Below, piece after piece: positions 9,801 through 17,534 of a stretch of DNA of 64,000 bases (its first letter is position 1; the number at the start of each line of letters is the position of its first letter). Below the pieces are notes generated by a model. The model had not been told where the DNA came from. It did no database searches and saw only the letters and a list, made by a program, of their open reading frames with translations. This DNA is from VXNE01 sp965208745 (GTDB lineage Bacteria > Pseudomonadota > Gammaproteobacteria > Pseudomonadales > Azotimanducaceae): the NCBI GenBank assembly GCA_965208745.1, contig CBDBPN010000004.1, positions 2,604,001 through 2,668,000 of the forward strand, written 5' to 3'. A program made the translations under genes and the position numbers.

Positions 9801-12721
9801 CGAAACTCTGGCCCGCATCGCTTCTGGCGCGGCGAAAGGTGCGAAAGCTATTGCAGACATACGCCGATCACGTTGAAGCGGATCCGGCCATCGACTTGCC
9901 GGCGTTGTTGGCGATGCAGGAGCGAGATGCCGCACTACGTCGCAGCCCACTTGCGGAGGTCGGGGTATCGGGCGAAGCCTGGGACGTGGATCGGGTCAAG
10001 CAGACGACCGACCAGGCGATCGCGTTTCGAGCAGCCATTGAGCACTTGCGCCCTGACGTCGAGGACTCCGCCCGCTTCGCCTCTGCGTCGGAGGCGCTCT
10101 CTACCGACTCGCGGCACACAACCCGGGATCTACTGAGAAGTTACCTGGCTGCGGAGGCAACGGCGAAGACGAAACAGCACGCGTTTGTGGAGCGAGGTGG
10201 GACGCCGTTTCCCGACGCAAGCGTCGCGGACCTCGAAACGGGGCTCGCGACCGTGGCGGCCGAACGCGCCCGTCTTCCCGACTGGGTGAAGTGGACGGAG
10301 ACAAGGAATCGGGCCGTGGCAGCGGGTCTGGATCCGCTCATCCAGGCACTCGACGATGGGCGCCTCGAAGCCCCGGTGGAGGACGCGTTCGAGAGAGCGT
10401 ATGCCGCCTGGTGGCTGCCCTTGGCAATGGATGCGAGCCCCCAACTCCGGCGGTTCGCGCACTGGGAGCACGAGAACCTCGCCAAGACGTTTCGCGAGCT
10501 CGACGACAAGGCAGCCGCGCTTGCCCCCGCCGAGGTCATGCGGCGGATAGCGCATGGGCTTCCGGCGAAGGATGTGGTCCGAAGGAAGTCCGAGCTGGGT
10601 GTGTTGCGTCACCAGCTCGGCCTGAAACGACCATCGATGCCAATTCGGAGGCTGCTGGAGAACCTGCCAGAGACGTTCGGCAAGCTTGCCCCTTGTGTGC
10701 TGATGTCGCCGCTCTCCGTTGCCCAGTACCTGCCGGCAGGCCGCGCTGCGTTCGATGTCGTCATCTTCGACGAGGCTTCGCAGATTACGACCTGGGACGC
10801 GATCGGCGCGATCGCGCGGGGCCGCCAGACGATCGTCGTGGGCGATCCGAAGCAGCTCCCACCGACGAACTTTTTCGGGCGCGCGGAGGACGAAGACGAA
10901 GACCTCCCGGAAGTGGAGCGTGACATGCCGTCGATTCTCGACGAGGTCGCGGCAGCGGGCGTTCCCGAGCGACGCCTCGACTGGCATTACCGAAGTCGTG
11001 ACGAGGCCCTCGTCGCGTTCTCCAATCGCTTCTACTATGGAGGGAGGCTCGTCACCTTCCCGGCGCCCACGACAGGTTCGCGCGCGCTGCAGTTCCACAA
11101 GGTGGACGGAATCTACGCCCGCGGACACGGCGGTCGCACGAACCAAAGAGAAGCCCAGGCGATAGCGGAGATGGTGCAGCAGCGCCTCACGAGTTGGATT
11201 CGCCTACCGGAACAGGATCGGTACACCTTGGGTGTGATCACGTTCAACTCCGAGCAGCAGTCGCTGATTCTGGACCTGCTCGACGCCATGCGCCGCAGCC
11301 GCAGCGAGCTGGAGTGGTTCTTCTCCGATGATCGCGAGGAGCCGGTGATCGTGAAAAACCTGGAGAACATCCAGGGCGACGAACGAGATGTGATGCTGTT
11401 CTCCGTGACGTTCGGGCCTGATGTTGCCGGCAAACTCACCATGAACTTCGGTCCGATCAACAACTCGGGGGGTGAGAAGCGGCTCAACGTCGCGGTGACG
11501 CGGGCCCGTCGCGAGCTTCACGTCTTCTCGTCGATCGTGGCGGACCAGATCGATCTCCACCGCACGCGGGCAGAGGGTGTGAGGGACCTCAAGGCCTTCC
11601 TGGACTATGCGGAACGTGGGCCGGTCGCCTTGCCTGCGCGTGACGAGGGCTCCCTGGGCCCTACCGAGAGCGTCTTCGAGGATGCCGTGGCCGAGGCCTT
11701 TCGGGCCAAGGGGTGGGAGGTGCGAACGCAGGTTGGCGTGTCGGGCTTTCGGATCGATCTCGGAGTTGTGCATCCGGATCGGGCAGGTAGCTACCTCTGT
11801 GGCATCGAGTGCGACGGCGCCCGCTACCACTCTTCCGCGACCGCCCGGGACCGCGACAAGGTGCGCCAGGCCGTGCTCGAAGGGCTGGGTTGGACGATCA
11901 TCCGCATCTGGTCGACGGACTGGTTCAGAAACGCAGACGCAGTTGTCGAGCGTGTACACGATCAGCTAGAAGAGCTGCTGCAGGTCGATCGAGAAGCGCG
12001 AGCGTCGGAAGAAGCGGAGAAGCGTTCAGAGTCCGAAACTCGCGACGATGACGAGGGCTCGGTTCTTCTCGACGAACCGACCGCGCTCAAGACCGGAGAG
12101 CAACGGCGGGAACAGGCTGAGAAGGACCTTTTGGCGGCCGACGGTCAGCTCAGCATGGTCGCATCTCCTCCTGTTGCCGCAGCGGCCCGTCGCTTCGCGG
12201 ACCGAACAGCGGAGATTGCTCCAGGCTCCGAACAGGACCCTGCGTTGGACCCCGACAGGTTCTTTGTGGCCGATTACTCGTCCACGCTCCGAGGCCTGAT
12301 GGTGCGAATCGTCGAAGATGAGGGCCCGTTGCCGCTCAATCGGTTGGCCCAACGTGTCGCCCAGGAGCATGGATGGCAGCGCACCGGAAAGCGGATACAG
12401 GAACGGGTCCAACAGAACCTCGGGGTCGTCGAGTGTCACTCCGAGTTCGACACGACATTTGTGTGGGCGCCTGGAACGCATGCGAACCGAGTACCCTTTC
12501 GTGGGCTTGAGGCTCGCTCGATCCGTGACGTTTCGCGCGCCGAGATCGCGTCCGTGATCGATTACCACGAGCGCAACTTATCGGCTGCACAGGATCCGAT
12601 CCTGGCGCTTTCTCGGCTGCTCGAGATTTCCCGGCTGAGCAAAGGCGCGCGCGCGTATCTCGAGGATTGCATTCGTTGGCGCGAACAGGTGATGAGGGAG
12701 GAAGGAAATGACTCGAACTGA
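6869..12721 (+). CDS. DUF4011/DUF3320 SF1 helicase with Vsr/MTES_1575-like endonuclease domain (Hhe-like)
   Basis: A roughly 1950-residue multidomain protein. The start at ATG 6869 is set by AAAAGGAG just upstream. In order: an N-terminal beta-rich region; a transglutaminase-like segment with Cys and His (CLDTTLLLAAAFEAAGINP, FSQGHAWVGVW); the DUF4011 motif RWQRKLLDLSLRNRLLNFRD; Walker A GPPGTGKSQTIANM (about 8919); and, after a long helical insert, Walker B VVIFDEASQI (about 10760) with GDPKQLPPTNFF. Then come WHYRSRDEALVAFSN, IQGDERDVM and LNVAVTRARREL. Next is a PD-(D/E)XK domain of the Vsr/MTES_1575 type (FRIDLGVVHP, CGIECDGARYH), then DUF3320 (residues VADYSSTLRGLMVRIVEDEG). Single proteins of this architecture have been reported as antiphage genes (Hhe). 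It probably unwinds and cleaves foreign DNA. Confidence 0.85.
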   Translation: MVTVDWQVLSKVNSACAQNDVAVVRHLALRNETDEPVAGVRVTLRAAPPVLRERTWVLDGIAPRSEHEVSDTRTDLDVPRLAGMNEAELGELELRVEADGIEPVVERKRVDLLARDEWGGLSDMAQVLGAFVSPNEPAVAKLLKDAAGLLEAAGHDGSMDGYQSEDPRRAYMLAASIWSAATALRLNYAEPPASFETGGQKVRGPARITEEGLATCLDTTLLLAAAFEAAGINPVVLFSQGHAWVGVWIRKRDLGHVTEPDVVAVRKAVQAHDLVPLETTLLTKRPSVGFAHAEDEGRRRLAEDRESEFVMAVDIARSRAAGIRPQATREAVPAGEDVTKEEVAPAALPPSPDFGRLPGEESEEEPDTPQGRIERWQRKLLDLSLRNRLLNFRDSKQTVPFRCPDVGSLEDALADGKKFVGLSLSDENPIGDRTVSREEARRIEEQVAREAFEHRRIAVPLTGQEMNKRLLTLFRRANSDLQEGGTNTLFLAAGFLRWKKTAGDTRTYRAPLLLIPVRLERRSAQSPFRIAHHEDEVRINFTLLEFLKRDFSIRLAELEADLPRDDSGIDVGGILETVRRKVRDVAGFEVVEDLALSTFSFSKYLMWKDLVDRADRLRENRLVRQLIDGPEEESPEWGGVEPVRVVEIDRRHPPGTLYTPLPADSSQLAAVIAAAKGVDFVLVGPPGTGKSQTIANMIAQCLAEGRTVLFVAEKAAALDVVHRRLVATGLGDAVLELHSNKTERKSVIQQLGRGWERAADGTESQWIAVTDELQLSRDRLNDYVQALHAIGSQGFTVFDAVGRAVQGSVPFKLSFPSKDAHDSESYRRLIHLAEETARVHRVASQGPPLALVGREEWSFQWQDEILTTAEGFRSSLGELREVQHALSIGMGLCADEALSAPRRARLRALAPRLAHEAVDLTSVPDLPSGRLEALAAGFAEDVDALVAAKSQAVGSYPLETVRRMPVVQLDADWREAQTKLWPASLLARRKVRKLLQTYADHVEADPAIDLPALLAMQERDAALRRSPLAEVGVSGEAWDVDRVKQTTDQAIAFRAAIEHLRPDVEDSARFASASEALSTDSRHTTRDLLRSYLAAEATAKTKQHAFVERGGTPFPDASVADLETGLATVAAERARLPDWVKWTETRNRAVAAGLDPLIQALDDGRLEAPVEDAFERAYAAWWLPLAMDASPQLRRFAHWEHENLAKTFRELDDKAAALAPAEVMRRIAHGLPAKDVVRRKSELGVLRHQLGLKRPSMPIRRLLENLPETFGKLAPCVLMSPLSVAQYLPAGRAAFDVVIFDEASQITTWDAIGAIARGRQTIVVGDPKQLPPTNFFGRAEDEDEDLPEVERDMPSILDEVAAAGVPERRLDWHYRSRDEALVAFSNRFYYGGRLVTFPAPTTGSRALQFHKVDGIYARGHGGRTNQREAQAIAEMVQQRLTSWIRLPEQDRYTLGVITFNSEQQSLILDLLDAMRRSRSELEWFFSDDREEPVIVKNLENIQGDERDVMLFSVTFGPDVAGKLTMNFGPINNSGGEKRLNVAVTRARRELHVFSSIVADQIDLHRTRAEGVRDLKAFLDYAERGPVALPARDEGSLGPTESVFEDAVAEAFRAKGWEVRTQVGVSGFRIDLGVVHPDRAGSYLCGIECDGARYHSSATARDRDKVRQAVLEGLGWTIIRIWSTDWFRNADAVVERVHDQLEELLQVDREARASEEAEKRSESETRDDDEGSVLLDEPTALKTGEQRREQAEKDLLAADGQLSMVASPPVAAAARRFADRTAEIAPGSEQDPALDPDRFFVADYSSTLRGLMVRIVEDEGPLPLNRLAQRVAQEHGWQRTGKRIQERVQQNLGVVECHSEFDTTFVWAPGTHANRVPFRGLEARSIRDVSRAEIASVIDYHERNLSAAQDPILALSRLLEISRLSKGARAYLEDCIRWREQVMREEGNDSN

Positions 12722-12853
12722 GCTGTGCGAGCAGTACCGACGCGATAGATATGGGCTCGGCGTGGCGAGACTGGCCGGTCGCCTTGACACTCGGAAGCCG
12801 GCAGCCCCGTACACTTCCTCGCTGAATCTGGCGCTGAGTACGGGTGGCACTTG

Positions 12854-13486
12854 ATGTCGGTGACCTTTGATCCCTTTGTGAAGTTCAGGCAACCGGCGAT
12901 TGCCGAGCGACAGATCGACACGCTGATTGGCCTGTGCAAAGGCGTCGTGGCCGATGGCGTTGTGAATCAGGACGAAGCCGAGTTCCTTCGCGACTGGCTG
13001 GCCGCCAACGGGATCACCGTGCGCAGCAACCCGGTCACCTACGCGCCGCTGGAACGGATCGACGGGATGCTGCGCGACGACTACCTCGATCCGGAAGAGT
13101 CGGCGGAACTCCTGGAAACTCTGCACGCTTTCACGGGTGAGAGGCCGGCACAGGGCGAGTTCCTCCCGTCCACGGACCTCCCGCTCGACAGTCCTCCTCC
13201 TGCCATCGTCTTCGAGGGGCGTAGCTTCATGTGCACCGGAACGTTCGCCTTCGGCGCGCGAGAACAGTGCTAGCAGCAAATCACGGACCGTGGCGGAACG
13301 TACGCGAAATCCGTGCGCCGGGATCTCGACTACCTGGTGCTTGGGAGCTACGTCACGCCAAGCTGGATCCATGAGTCGTTCGGTCGAAAGATCGAGAAGG
13401 CGATGGAATGGAGGGACGTGCGAGGGATGTCGTTGGCGATCGTGTCCGAGGACCAGTGGCTGAAGGAAGGGCGGATTAGCTGCTGA
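12854..13486 (+). pseudogene. BRCT-domain protein interrupted by an in-frame amber codon
   Basis: The first 139 residues hold a helical domain (DTLIGLCKGVVADGVVNQDEAEFLRDWL) and the start of a BRCT domain (GRSFMCTGTFAFGAREQC). A TAG (13271-13273) then interrupts. Reading on in the same frame gives the rest of the BRCT fold: QQITDRGGTYAKSVRRDLDYLV, SWIHESFGRKIEKAMEWR and AIVSEDQWLKEGR, ending at TGA 13484-13486. In relatives a charged or amide residue sits at this position (GAG or CAG), so one base change explains the stop. Such proteins resemble the BRCT part of DNA ligase/polymerase partners. The gene sits between the large helicase and an ion channel on the same strand. Confidence 0.75.
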
Positions 13487-13500
13487 GGCTCTGGGCGACG

Positions 13501-14187
13501 ATGCAAGCGGCCACCATCGAGAAACGCCTGGATTACTGCGTACTGCCCCTCATCGTCCTGTCGGTCGTCCTCCTCGCGGCGGACGCACAGCAGGATGCCG
13601 ACCCACGCTTCGGCTGGGTCCAGTACCTCGAAGTAGCCCTGTCTGTCCTGTTCGCCTTGGAGTATGCGACACGCCTCTACCTTGGCGGTAGACGCTACGC
13701 GGTGAGTTTCTTCGGAGTCGTCGACCTGCTGGCGATCGTCCCGGCGCTGGTCGTTCAGGATGCACTCGCCCTTCGCATCCTGCGGCTGTTGCGCATCTTC
13801 ACCATCTTCAAGCTGGGCCGAATCGGGGGCGCAGCGAGAAGGTTGGGGGAAGCGCCACGCACGGTGAAGGAGGAATTCCTGCTGGTCGGCGTGAGCGCGG
13901 TCACCGTGCTCTTCGTAGCCGCGTTCGGCATCCGCTACTTCGAGCAGGAGGCGCAACCCGAAGCGTTCTCGAACTACGCGGACTGTCTCTGGTGGGCGGT
14001 GTCGTCGCTGATCACGGGCGAGTACGGAGACGTGTCTCCCGTCACCACCGGAGGCAAGGCGTTCGCGACCATCATCCTGATCCTCTCACTGGCGATCATT
14101 GCGGCGCCTGCCGGTCTCATCGCATCCGCGCTGTCACAGACGCCCCGCGAACAGGCACGAGCCGACGCGGAGCAGCGAGGCACGTAG
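13501..14187 (+). CDS. Voltage-gated-type ion transporter (K+ channel family) with a variant selectivity filter
   Basis: A 228-residue inner-membrane channel subunit. Segments S1 (YCVLPLIVLSVVLLAAD), S2 (VALSVLFALEYATRLYLGG), S3 (FFGVVDLLAIVPALV), an arginine-rich S4 (LRILRLLRIFTIFKLGRIGG), S5 (EFLLVGVSAVTVLFVAAFGIRYF) and S6 (AFATIILILSLAIIAAPAGLIAS) are all visible. The pore helix reads ADCLWWAVSSLIT and is followed by GEYGD instead of the usual VGYGD. The first filter glycine is therefore a glutamate, which should alter or abolish K+ selectivity. It starts 14 bases after the BRCT gene ends and is followed 48 bases later by a PD-(D/E)XK gene on the same strand. Confidence 0.85.
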   Translation: MQAATIEKRLDYCVLPLIVLSVVLLAADAQQDADPRFGWVQYLEVALSVLFALEYATRLYLGGRRYAVSFFGVVDLLAIVPALVVQDALALRILRLLRIFTIFKLGRIGGAARRLGEAPRTVKEEFLLVGVSAVTVLFVAAFGIRYFEQEAQPEAFSNYADCLWWAVSSLITGEYGDVSPVTTGGKAFATIILILSLAIIAAPAGLIASALSQTPREQARADAEQRGT

Positions 14188-14235
14188 GCTGGCCCAAGTG
14201 CCAGATTGCACCCCTAAACCTAAAGGAGAAATCCC

Positions 14236-15594
14236 ATGGCCACCCTTGACGACATCCTGACCTCCGCCCACCGGGCGAGGCTGATCCCGACCGTTACGAC
14301 CACCCGCAAGGAAGAACGCCTCGTGTCGGTGCTCCTCGCCGCCATGAGCGTCGTGCGCCCGCTGGCGGAGTCGATCCTCACGCAGTGCGGTACGCGCATG
14401 GGAAAGCGGGCGACGCTCGAGACGTACACGGAAGTGACGTTTCCGACCGCAGACGGCAACGAGAACAGGCCGGACGGCGTTCTGCTCCTCACGACCGGCA
14501 GGTCCACCTGGACGGCTCTCGTGGAGGCCAAGGTAGACAAGGCGGAACTGGACGAGGAGCAGCTGGAGCGGTACGCGCGGTCGGCACGGGAGTTTGGCGT
14601 CGACGCGATACTGACGCTCTCGAATCAGCTCGTCGCACTGCCCACTCACCTCCCTTATGCCCTTCCGAAGCGGCTGGCGAGACACGTTGACTGCTTCCAC
14701 ATCTCCTGGGTCAGCATCCTCACCGAAGCGTCCATCCTCCTGCGCGACAAGGACGCAATGGACCCGGAACAGCTTTGGACGCTGCGCGAGGTGGTTCGCT
14801 ACGTGGAGCATCCGAGTTCGGGTGTGCGGCGGTTCGATCAGTTGAACGAGGCGTGGCGACCCCTGGTCATCGGCGTGAACCGGGGCCAGGTGCTCGACCG
14901 GTCATCGCAGGACGTGGAGCGTACGGTCGCCAGTTGGCATCAAGAGGAACGCGACGTTTGCCTGATCCTGAGCGAACTCCTTGGCGAACGGGTTCGGCTC
15001 AGGCTCTCCCGGCGGCATCAGGCAGAGCCCGAGACACGCCTGGCGGACACCTGCCAGGAGTTCGTCGACTCCCATGAACTGCACTCGAACTTCATCGTGC
15101 CCAATGCGGCCGGAGACATCGAGGTGCGCGCCAACCTCCAGCGCCGCACCATCACGTGCGCGATGAAGCTCGACGCGCCCGGCGACCGGAAACGCGCCAC
15201 GGCGAGAATCAACTGGCTCGCTCGGCAGCTGCGCGGCGTAGATCCATCCGACATCGAGTTGCGCGCCTTGTGGCGCGGAAGGGCAGGGCCGACCCAAGCG
15301 TCGCTCTCGGACGTGTTGGCCGAGCCACGGAGTCTGGAGGGTGGCCGTACGGGGACGGCTCCTACCTCGTTCGAGGTATCCCTGGTGAAGGACCTCGCGG
15401 GCCGATTCTCGGGTCGGAAGACCTTCGTGGAAGACCTTGAGAAGCTGGTCCTGGAGTTCTACGAGCGGATCGGTCAGCGCCTGCGGCCCTGGACGCCGCC
15501 CCCGCCGCCCATTGAACGGCAGGAGGTCGGCGGCGGAGCTGAGTCAGTGGCGCGTGACGGGGGCTCCATTGGCGCAGACGGTGCGGCGGAGTAG
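14236..15594 (+). CDS. PD-(D/E)XK nuclease-like protein of unknown function (452 aa)
   Basis: The ATG is preceded by AAAGGAGA. The N-terminal third contains a nuclease-type core: a helix with an early glutamate (TRKEERLVSVLLAAMSVVRPLAE), then NRPDGVLLL with the motif-II aspartate, then WTALVEAKVDKAELDEEQLERYA with the E-x-K motif and a following helix. Later segments (SILTEASILLRDKDAMDPEQLWTLREVVRYVEH; DVLAEPRSLEG) resemble uncharacterised 'stress response' PD-(D/E)XK proteins found next to restriction and helicase genes. The proline-rich tail (PWTPPPPPIERQ) looks disordered. It may act with the upstream helicase or channel, but that is inference. A broken gene starts two bases downstream, suggesting former translational coupling. 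Confidence 0.6.
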   Translation: MATLDDILTSAHRARLIPTVTTTRKEERLVSVLLAAMSVVRPLAESILTQCGTRMGKRATLETYTEVTFPTADGNENRPDGVLLLTTGRSTWTALVEAKVDKAELDEEQLERYARSAREFGVDAILTLSNQLVALPTHLPYALPKRLARHVDCFHISWVSILTEASILLRDKDAMDPEQLWTLREVVRYVEHPSSGVRRFDQLNEAWRPLVIGVNRGQVLDRSSQDVERTVASWHQEERDVCLILSELLGERVRLRLSRRHQAEPETRLADTCQEFVDSHELHSNFIVPNAAGDIEVRANLQRRTITCAMKLDAPGDRKRATARINWLARQLRGVDPSDIELRALWRGRAGPTQASLSDVLAEPRSLEGGRTGTAPTSFEVSLVKDLAGRFSGRKTFVEDLEKLVLEFYERIGQRLRPWTPPPPPIERQEVGGGAESVARDGGSIGADGAAE

Positions 15595-15596
15595 CC

Positions 15597-15935
15597 GTGA
15601 AGTCTGAGCGAGGCCGGTACGAACGGAGCGGCTCCGTGCACGAACCGTCCGGGGGTTTGGCGCTCTTCGAGAACGATGCGGCGTACCGGGAGTGGCTGGC
15701 CCGCAATCCAGACGGCTACGTCGTGAACGTACGCCACACGTTCTGACCCAACTACGTGGTCCTGCACCGGGCAACGTGTCCGCACGTCTCCAGCTGCGGG
15801 AATCGGGCGCCTACACCGAGCGGGGCTACCGGAAGTTCTGCGGCATCGTGGCCTTGCGGGACGCGGGGACCTTTCTCGACAAGCTTCCCGAGGAGGACTT
15901 CCCCGGAAGCGCGCGCCGAGACTGCGCTTCGGACG
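15597..15935 (+). pseudogene. Broken small gene with NPDGYVV-type domain (copy 2)
   Basis: A GTG (15597-15599) directly follows the stop of the PD-(D/E)XK gene. The frame gives a leader, then YREWLARNPDGYVVNVRHTF, a TGA (15744-15746), and PNYVVLHRATCPHVS. Near 15790 the homology moves to another frame as QLRESGAYTERGYRKFCG, then LDKLPEEDFPG. Both lesions interrupt a recognisable but, to me, unnamed domain with conserved W, NPDG, VLHR, C and YTERGY motifs. Related proteins occur as small partners of DNA-processing genes. About 120 bases after it hold nothing recognisable. Confidence 0.55.
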
Positions 15936-16055
15936 TTGACATCCGGTCGCTCGCTCCGCGCTACCCTACGGGTTCGAGACGAGACGCACCACGGGCGTCG
16001 TGTGCGGACGGATTGAGCGAGCGATGCGCGTCAGGTTCAGATCGAGAGTCGGATC

Positions 16056-17435
16056 GTGAGATCCCTTTGGAGCCGATGGCGCCGAGCAGGCCGGTTGCCA
16101 GAGGATCTGCTGGCGGAAGACAACGGCAACTACGTGGCTTCGGCGCGCCGCATTGCCTTGTTGATCGTTGCGGTCGGGGCGCTGAGCGCGCAACTGGCGA
16201 ACGAGGAATCGCAACGCCGAGCCGCGGCGGACCTCTACGGGTATCTGGAAAAAGTGCTGGTGGTGGGCGGGGCGGTCGCCGCCGGCGGTATCGCCGCGGG
16301 CGGCGAGGAGCAGTCGGCCCCGTCGCTCGAGACCCCTACGCAGTGGCAGTTCATGCTCGCGGCGATGGCGAGCGGCGCGTATCGGGCCGTAAAGATCGAT
16401 TTCGATGGCGCCGGCCCTGCGTTCCGCGCGGCTGGCGACCCGAGGGGTGCATGCGACGTCACCGTGTCGCCATTCGTGGCGTCTGACGGCCCCGAAGCGT
16501 CTGACGACCGCGAAGCCAAGGTTGCCTTGGCGGTGATGCGTCCGTCGCGATGGGAGGACATGCGGGAGCAGGCCCTTCCGTTCGAGCAGGTATTCATCGT
16601 GCGCTTCGGGGGCGACTGTGTTCCCATGTGGAAGGAGGCCGCCTTTCTCGTGGCCAAGCTCGGTCCGGAGGCCGACGACTTGGCGCTAGTGCTGGACGAT
16701 CGCATCTACGAGAAGCTCGAGGTGGTTTGGTTCCTGTATCGCGTCAACGCCCAGATGACGCTAGAGGACGCGGACAGGTTCGCCCGTTTCGGGGAGTTCC
16801 TCACGGCCGCGCAACTCAAGAGGCTCGACTGTTACGCGTATCCGTTCCTGAAGGCATCGCACAGCACGTTTCTTCAAGACTTGCTGGTGCGCCATGCCAA
16901 TGAGGCGAAGGGTCGAGGCTACGGTGCCGACGAGTGGCGTCAGGCGGCAGGGGACATGGCGGAAGCGGTCCTGGATCCGACGAGTCTGTGGGGCTTTCGG
17001 TTCGAGCGAGGTATCGCCGTACGCGTGGCGACGCTGGTGGTCATGGCACTGAGCTTCTCGTTCCTGTACCGAGTGAGACGCCTGAACTCCGCCCGGGACC
17101 TTCGGGAGGAGCCTTGGGCGCCGCTGCTGCCGTGGGGCCCGGCCGAAGTCGTCGGGGCGGCGGTGTGGGCCCTGGGGACTGTGCTCGCCGTGGTCGCTGT
17201 GGGGTGGGCGTCCCGGGTCTACGAAGGCGGCGTGATCGAGGTCGGGGCCGAAGTGCACGCGAGGATTGCGGACGGTATGCACATCTACTGGCCAGAGAGG
17301 GTCTGGCTCACGATCAGCCATCCGGCCACGTGGGGCCCGGCTGCCGTGATGGTGGCGACATTGCTCCTTATGCTCGGCTGGCTCCGAGTTTTCAAGGTTG
17401 CATGGGAGGCACGGCGTCGGCGGTCCACCAGGTAG
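16056..17435 (+). CDS. Hypothetical membrane protein (459 aa)
   Basis: The frame starts at GTG 16056 with only a weak ribosome binding site. A weakly hydrophobic N-terminal stretch (RIALLIVAVGALSAQLA; then VLVVGGAVAAGGIAAGG) precedes a soluble region of about 230 residues. Three strong C-terminal membrane segments follow: VRVATLVVMALSFSFLY (about 315-331), VVGAAVWALGTVLAVVAVGWA (about 365-385) and PAAVMVATLLLMLGWLRVF (about 428-446). The soluble part includes MWKEAAFLVAKLGPEADDLALVLDDRIYEKLEVVWFLYRV. I do not recognise a family. It closes the plus-strand accessory block and converges on the amidohydrolase gene. Confidence 0.5.
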   Translation: MRSLWSRWRRAGRLPEDLLAEDNGNYVASARRIALLIVAVGALSAQLANEESQRRAAADLYGYLEKVLVVGGAVAAGGIAAGGEEQSAPSLETPTQWQFMLAAMASGAYRAVKIDFDGAGPAFRAAGDPRGACDVTVSPFVASDGPEASDDREAKVALAVMRPSRWEDMREQALPFEQVFIVRFGGDCVPMWKEAAFLVAKLGPEADDLALVLDDRIYEKLEVVWFLYRVNAQMTLEDADRFARFGEFLTAAQLKRLDCYAYPFLKASHSTFLQDLLVRHANEAKGRGYGADEWRQAAGDMAEAVLDPTSLWGFRFERGIAVRVATLVVMALSFSFLYRVRRLNSARDLREEPWAPLLPWGPAEVVGAAVWALGTVLAVVAVGWASRVYEGGVIEVGAEVHARIADGMHIYWPERVWLTISHPATWGPAAVMVATLLLMLGWLRVFKVAWEARRRRSTR

Positions 17436-17534
17436 CCGAACGGGCCGGCTTCCGGAAGAAGGTGCCTAGTGTCCCGGATTCGGGCCGCCTGGCTGGGTAG
17501 GCGGCCCAGCGCTCCCTGAACGACGTGGCCTGCC

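Noticed and set aside
4236..13486. Reassignment of TAG to an amino acid throughout the genome
   Set aside because: Many intact genes here end in TAG at the expected place (2032, 3058, 14187, 15594, 17435 and a tandem TAGTAG at 2746), so TAG is a working stop. The three interruptions are treated as local events.
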